DNA from: a virus
IMG/VR virus record: IMGVR_UViG_3300048003_000310
Span: 1-31,543 of that record
DNA: 31,543 bases
Strand: one strand, 5' to 3'
Below, piece after piece: positions 26,973 to 31,543 of this stretch. Both the position numbers and the translations under genes were made by a program. The notes below the pieces were generated by a model, which was given only the letters and a program-made list of their open reading frames with translations, was not told the origin of the DNA and searched no databases. The first letter of the stretch is position 1. The number at the start of each line of letters is the position of its first letter.

Positions 26973-29560
26973 AGACTTCCTCCATACGGAACCACTTCTG
27001 CTGGAGAGAATCCTGGCATAAAGTTCTGATTGTTCTCTCTAACAAATCGATTTTGCATTCTTGTTAATGAACCTGGATTTAACATTTCACGGATTTGGTA
27101 ATCAATCATGTAATCAAAAGCGGTTCTAGTAGCCCAAAAGTTAACATAAGGCGTATTGTTTTTAAACAGTTTCCAAGTGGTTTCTGCAATCTCTCCAATC
27201 TCCTCATCTCCTCGGATGACTGCACCCGTAGCGCCAAGCACAGCAAAAACATCTTGAGCAGTTCCTATTGTAGGTCCGCCCAATAAATCAGCAAGTCCGT
27301 GTCCGTACTTCCGAACATCGTTAATTAGGAAATCTCCAGCTAGTCCACCGAACCCACTTTGCAATACTCCGGAAACAGCAATCTTGTAGATGTGATCTGG
27401 GTTCCTTGGATCTAGTGGTTCTCGGCCTTTCATTAGGTCTTTAGCGGACTTTACAGCATAGCCAATCCCAACCATCGGAAGTAGATGAAACATCGCAGGA
27501 GCACCGATCTGGGCAACCCTGGGGAAGTTCCTCATCATCATTGATAATGGAAATCCTCTGAACTGCCAGAAAAGTCTTGCTGCCATTCCACTAGCCGTAC
27601 CTGCTTTTCCTGCTCCTTCTCCACCGAAAGGAATCCGTCTCATGAACGATTGTTCTGCAGCACCGGGTTCAATAACAGCCATCGTATTTTCCCCAACGAG
27701 GAACATCTGAACCTTGTCTGCTAACTCACGGGTACGGGCTACATTATTTGGTGCTACTGCTCCCTTTTCAATAGCCTGTCGGACTCCATGGGGAGAGATG
27801 ATATCAATCCCGGAAACCTTTGTTCTTGGTAACTTCTTGATGACTTCCCAATCTCCTTCCGTAATCCCATACTGAGAGAGGACGTAACGATAGCGTTCAT
27901 TTAACTGGTTCCACGGTTTCTTTGCCGCATTGACCATGTCCCTAGCCATCATGTAAGCCGCACCTTGCCGCATGAAGTTGGTCCACCCGTTTAACAGGTT
28001 CCACCGGAAGAAGTTATCCGTTGCTCCGGAGACATATTGCGTTGCTGATCGGGCTGGTGCGAACCGGGCTGCTGAAGATCCAACTGCTCCTTCTAGTCCA
28101 AGTCCAAGTAGAGTTCCGAACTCCTTAATTTCTTTGTTCCCCAGAGACCCCAATGCAGTACGGTAGGTATCGTAATACGCACTGAAGATGTTGACCCCGT
28201 GGTAACTCCTAGTGAATGCCGTGTAGATCGGGTCACTGAATGCACTGAATACGGCACTACCCAGCTTTGACATGGTCTGCAACGAAGCAATCCCGGTTTC
28301 CCACTGGTGCAAGGACGGATTTGCAATCTCAAAGGCTTTCCCAGAAACCAGATCGAAATCTGCCTGGACCTTGTTCTTGTCGTAGTCTTTCATCTCCACA
28401 TTCGACATCAGTCTCTTGAAAGCTGCATCCGGATTCGGCCCTAATCGATTGATCAGTTCCAGGTCATCAGAGAGTCTTTCCACTCCGGTTAGAACTGCGG
28501 TTACCGGATTCCGATGTCCATACTCGTTATTGTACGCCAACCAGGAGTCTCCATCTTTGAAATGGAGTTGACGAGACTGAGAGACCTTGGAAGCCAAGGA
28601 CATCTGACCTACGTTTGCCTCAGTGGGAACTAGTTCGTGTACGTGTCGGTCTCCGGAGACAATGTTGTCATATACGGCTGAAAGGAACTCTAGTCTTTGG
28701 TCTGGATCTCTAACGAATTCACCGGATGCTTTGACAAAGGTTCTGTCGATATCAAGAAGTCCCTGAGATTCGTTTTCTGGGTCATAGAGTCTCTTGATCC
28801 ACCGATCTTTTGCTTCTGCTCTCGTCAATCCTTTCTTGAGGATTCCTGCTTCAAAACCACCGGAAGCAATCGCTACACTATCGTGATACTGAGTGGTCAC
28901 GTGATCAGCCAACCAACCGATGTTGACTCCATTAGCCCGGAGTCCTGTGATCATTTCCTTCTTTTCGGAGATGATGGCCTTGGCCATCTTCTGAGCTAGT
29001 TCATTGTTCGTTGCAGGTCTGCCTGTTTTCGGTGCATCAAAGAGTTCTAAGACCAAGTCCCGATGGAAATTCACATCATCGAAGAGACCTTGGCCAAACG
29101 GATACTTCCTGCCAAACAAGGATGGTCTTGCTAGAGCAAATGCTCCTCGGACTCCAAGTGCATGAACCACTCGACCCAGACGTTCTCGTCTTTTGGAAGC
29201 CTGTTGTCCTGCAATTGAATCAAGTTCCTGGAATCCAGCCTGACCTCGTTTAAAAGTTTGGTGTCCTGCGATGTACTGCTTGAGTGCCTTTGCTGCATTC
29301 GGGTTGTTGACAATCCTCTGATCCAGTTTGGAATTGATAATTGCCTGGGACTTCCGTGCTCGTTTTGCAAAGGACAAAGCCTGTTTCATCTTGTCCGACA
29401 TCTCTCCTGCTGCCCGTCTCATCTTGACTTCGTATTGGGGATCTCCCTTCAACAAAGCACTCTCTTTCTTCAACCGGGCTACCAGATCCTTGGCAACGTC
29501 CTCGGAGACCCCGAACTTCTCATTGACTGCTATATTCAGACAGGGATCTTTCTTAGTCAT
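26969..29560 (-). CDS. Large internal virion / DNA ejection-type protein
   Basis: This 863-aa protein is mostly helical, with amphipathic and hydrophobic stretches in its second half (for example 'MFHLLPMVGIGYAV' at roughly 690-704, and glycine-rich 'LLGGPTIGTAQDVFAVLGAT'). The N-terminus is charged and helical. It ends 'NFMPGFSPAEVVPYGGSL'. Its size, place before the fibre gene and composition fit the internal core proteins that leave the head to form the ejection channel. Family memory supports 'internal virion protein' but the exact counterpart of T7 gp15/gp16 is uncertain. Confidence 0.7.
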   Translation of the reverse strand: MTKKDPCLNIAVNEKFGVSEDVAKDLVARLKKESALLKGDPQYEVKMRRAAGEMSDKMKQALSFAKRARKSQAIINSKLDQRIVNNPNAAKALKQYIAGHQTFKRGQAGFQELDSIAGQQASKRRERLGRVVHALGVRGAFALARPSLFGRKYPFGQGLFDDVNFHRDLVLELFDAPKTGRPATNNELAQKMAKAIISEKKEMITGLRANGVNIGWLADHVTTQYHDSVAIASGGFEAGILKKGLTRAEAKDRWIKRLYDPENESQGLLDIDRTFVKASGEFVRDPDQRLEFLSAVYDNIVSGDRHVHELVPTEANVGQMSLASKVSQSRQLHFKDGDSWLAYNNEYGHRNPVTAVLTGVERLSDDLELINRLGPNPDAAFKRLMSNVEMKDYDKNKVQADFDLVSGKAFEIANPSLHQWETGIASLQTMSKLGSAVFSAFSDPIYTAFTRSYHGVNIFSAYYDTYRTALGSLGNKEIKEFGTLLGLGLEGAVGSSAARFAPARSATQYVSGATDNFFRWNLLNGWTNFMRQGAAYMMARDMVNAAKKPWNQLNERYRYVLSQYGITEGDWEVIKKLPRTKVSGIDIISPHGVRQAIEKGAVAPNNVARTRELADKVQMFLVGENTMAVIEPGAAEQSFMRRIPFGGEGAGKAGTASGMAARLFWQFRGFPLSMMMRNFPRVAQIGAPAMFHLLPMVGIGYAVKSAKDLMKGREPLDPRNPDHIYKIAVSGVLQSGFGGLAGDFLINDVRKYGHGLADLLGGPTIGTAQDVFAVLGATGAVIRGDEEIGEIAETTWKLFKNNTPYVNFWATRTAFDYMIDYQIREMLNPGSLTRMQNRFVRENNQNFMPGFSPAEVVPYGGSL

Positions 29561-30791
29561 TTCGCATCACACAATACGCAAGGTTGCCGTAGTACTCTTC
29601 AATTTCTCTCTGTGCCTCTGGAGTGGTCAGGTCTTCTAATCGGACTAACTCTCTGGCATCTTCATCTGGCAACAGATTCTGAGTCTCCAGTTCCCGTATT
29701 CCGGTATCGAGTTCATCATCCGTCTGCTTCTCTACTGCTTCAATCAAGTCATCCACCAAGGGGATCGGGTCTTCTGTCCTGGCTACCGTGTAGTCTGGTT
29801 CAATCGTTTTACTGGGCTGAACTTCTGTTTCTGCTACCTGGACTGCATCTTCCGTAAATCTTCGGGTTGGACTCTCGTTGTAGTATGTCCCGGTGATCCG
29901 TGCTTTCTGGACATCCCGTTGACTCAGGACAGGTTGCATCTCAGCATTGACATTGATCGATTCATCTCTACCGACTTGGGACATGGCCTTGTAGATTGCT
30001 CTTGCTCTCATATCCGGAGAGACCCCTTCAACAAAGTCCATCATCCGGTTTGCATAAAGCCGATCTTCGGGGAGCATGTTGTCTAGTTGATTCGATAACT
30101 CCGGAGCATAAGTCTTTACATCTTCAACGGTAGTGGCTCTTGGAGGAAAACTATCGTCTGGCTTAATTCTTCCGAGGAGTGATCCGAATCCGAACCCGAT
30201 CCCGGTAGCCAATCCAATATCAATCAGAGCATCTTGTACATCGTACTTTTGTTGGTACGTTCCCCTCTCAGCCATCAGTAATGGAGAGACCAAGGTTGAA
30301 GCAATTGCAGCATCGGCTGCTCCCAACATCCCTCGTCTGGCTACCTTGCTCGTTACTCCGGCATACTCCAGTGCTCTTGCTGGTTTGCTCATTGCTCCCA
30401 ACATCGGAATAAAATTGATGGGATCTGGAATCGATCCTCCAATAAGACCAGTGAATCCTGCGACATAGTCCAACCCAGACATCTGCTGCAGGTAGTAATC
30501 GTAGAGTCTTTCCTGCTCCATTCTTTCTTTGAGCAACCGGGCTTTGGCATAAGTAAACGAATCATCGTACTTAATATCCGGATCAAAGAACTTGGACTGC
30601 TCGTACTCTTCTCTGGAGATCTTCCCTTCCTTTTCGGCTTCCGTCATTGCTTCCAACGAAGCAGCCAACGAAATAGTCGTATCCCGTAGTCCCAACCGGA
30701 ATGCTTCTTTGGCTAGAAAACCAAAACTTGGATCGTAGTTCTGTACGGCTGTTTCGGTTCCGACATAGTCGGTTTCGGGAACGTAGATCAT
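29553..30791 (-). CDS. Internal virion protein
   Basis: This 412-aa protein has hydrophobic, Gly-rich segments at about 105-135 ('DYVAGFTGLIGGSIPDPINF') and about 150-205 ('DALIDIGLATGIGFGFGSLL'), flanked by charged helices, and a long acidic C-terminal third. This layout is typical of podophage internal core proteins that must cross the envelope during ejection. Coupled on both sides (ATGA with the upstream gene, an 8-bp overlap downstream). Confidence 0.68.
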   Translation of the reverse strand: MIYVPETDYVGTETAVQNYDPSFGFLAKEAFRLGLRDTTISLAASLEAMTEAEKEGKISREEYEQSKFFDPDIKYDDSFTYAKARLLKERMEQERLYDYYLQQMSGLDYVAGFTGLIGGSIPDPINFIPMLGAMSKPARALEYAGVTSKVARRGMLGAADAAIASTLVSPLLMAERGTYQQKYDVQDALIDIGLATGIGFGFGSLLGRIKPDDSFPPRATTVEDVKTYAPELSNQLDNMLPEDRLYANRMMDFVEGVSPDMRARAIYKAMSQVGRDESINVNAEMQPVLSQRDVQKARITGTYYNESPTRRFTEDAVQVAETEVQPSKTIEPDYTVARTEDPIPLVDDLIEAVEKQTDDELDTGIRELETQNLLPDEDARELVRLEDLTTPEAQREIEEYYGNLAYCVMRND

Positions 30792-31543
30792 TTAGACTTC
30801 AAAGAGTTCAGAACATCATTCATGTTCTCTCGGTTTGTTTTTTCTTGAGCAATTAAAGAACGGATCTTGGTTAAAGAGTCTGAAATGATTTTTTCTGCAT
30901 TGTCCTCTCCCTTTTCACTGGCGATCTTCGCTACAGCAAGCAGTCTCTTGACTACATCTGAATTCGGGAAGTCTCCAAGTCCTGCAATCTCGTTCTCAAT
31001 CTGACTGATCTCTTCCGTTGAAGTCGCTACGGGTTCTGCCTTGGGTGTTTCTGTTTTCTTTGCTCTCTTGGCTTCCCTTTCCGCCACTCGTTTGAATCGT
31101 TCATTCCGTTCTGCGATCCTTTCGGCTCTTTCTTCTTCAGACTCCACAAAGAAATCAACCACTCCATCCACTACCCCAGGAAGCGTTCCCTTCAGCGTAT
31201 CGACTCCTGTTGCGATAGATTCTCCTGCTTGCTCCAATTGTTCTGCTGCTCTCTCTGTACTAAAGCCTTGAACCCCTGTTCCCTTGCTGGTCTTTCCTGC
31301 TCTTCTTGCTCCTTCTTGAAGACCGACACCTCCAGCACCCATATCATCCAAGGTCTCCACAACCGATCCGACTACGGGAACATCTGAAATAAACCCAGGT
31401 GCTTTCTCTGCAACCTTCGGATCTTCAGCCATGACACGGAGTTTGGAATACGGGATCAGAGGTTGTTTGTCATTATCCCCGATTTCTACCTTGACCCATC
31501 GGTCTAACCCTCCTTGGACTCTGGTGTAAAGATCAAACCCCTG
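30788..31543 (-). CDS. Internal virion-type helical protein, partial
   Basis: The frame is open through the right edge, so the true start probably lies outside. The ATG at 31430-31432 (MAEDPKVAEK) has no ribosome site, and upstream codons read 'YTRVQGGLDRWVKVEIGDND' in frame, plausibly real protein. The visible part is helical and highly charged (ESEEERAERIAERNERFKRV; about half way), ending NSLKSK. Function is unknown; its place before two internal virion genes suggests the same class. Confidence 0.6.
   Translation of the reverse strand, partial: QGFDLYTRVQGGLDRWVKVEIGDNDKQPLIPYSKLRVMAEDPKVAEKAPGFISDVPVVGSVVETLDDMGAGGVGLQEGARRAGKTSKGTGVQGFSTERAAEQLEQAGESIATGVDTLKGTLPGVVDGVVDFFVESEEERAERIAERNERFKRVAEREAKRAKKTETPKAEPVATSTEEISQIENEIAGLGDFPNSDVVKRLLAVAKIASEKGEDNAEKIISDSLTKIRSLIAQEKTNRENMNDVLNSLKSK

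Noticed and set aside
29258-29857. Long plus-strand open frame of about 200 codons
   Set aside because: It is antisense to two well-supported internal virion genes, with low-complexity Leu/Cys/Ser-rich composition typical of a shadow frame.
31430-31432. ATG as the start of the right-edge gene
   Set aside because: No Shine-Dalgarno, and the frame is open with protein-like codons to the window edge, so the gene is treated as partial.

Overview
The window is a large part of a temperate, podovirus-like (short-tailed) phage genome. It carries a T7-like virion set: terminase, a head-to-tail connector type portal, scaffold, capsid, tail tubular proteins, internal virion proteins and a tail fibre with a T7-type N-terminus. 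It also carries lambda-like lysogeny and recombination genes: a self-cleaving S24 repressor, a tyrosine integrase, and an exonuclease, annealing protein, ssDNA-binding protein and RusA. No DNA or RNA polymerase is encoded here, so at least within this window replication and transcription look host-dependent. Base composition is moderate (about mid-40s % GC by eye). An attP-like copy of a bacterial tRNA-Phe(GAA) 3' half shows the host is a bacterium, but does not identify it.

Layout. (1) Positions 1-11084, minus strand, read right to left: the packaging and head module, with small terminase-like protein, small basic proteins, large terminase, coiled-coil protein, GNAT acetyltransferase, an 'MC...TILTG' protein, portal, Bbp19-like protein, scaffold, a 56-aa protein, major capsid, a structural protein, tail tubular A, and tail tubular B cut by the left edge. 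(2) 11085-11686: a repeat-rich, gene-free control region. (3) 11687-13721, plus strand: an early accessory operon of small orphan genes plus a GP88-like cysteine-motif protein, ending in two strong terminators. (4) 13722-14605: a control region with an HTH gene and an orphan sigma70-type promoter driving a probable small RNA. (5) 14606-21234, minus strand: the replication and recombination operon (HTH-exonuclease fusion, five-zinc-knuckle protein, ERF, ParB-like protein, truncated serine recombinase, DUF669 ssDNA-binding protein, RusA, DUF3987 helicase-like ATPase). (6) 21323-22896, plus strand: repressor and integrase in one translationally coupled operon, with attP inside the integrase 3' end. 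(7) 22893-31543, minus strand: lysis cassette, tail fibre genes and internal virion proteins, the last cut by the right edge.

The left edge cuts tail tubular B and the right edge cuts an internal virion-type gene on the same strand. In related phages these are neighbours, so the window probably comes from a circular or circularly permuted molecule, with only a short part missing. Most minus-strand genes overlap their neighbours by ATGA, GTGA or TAATG, which points to long coupled transcripts.

Regulation. Paired TGATCA palindromes 9-10 bp apart lie at three promoter regions: repressor/exonuclease divergent, early plus-strand operon, and small terminase/late operon. They are the best candidates for repressor operators. 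The main points of interest are attP embedded in the integrase reading frame, which predicts a different integrase C-terminus in the prophage; the HTH-nuclease fusion; the five-fold zinc-knuckle array; and the probable small RNA with mutually exclusive hairpins.
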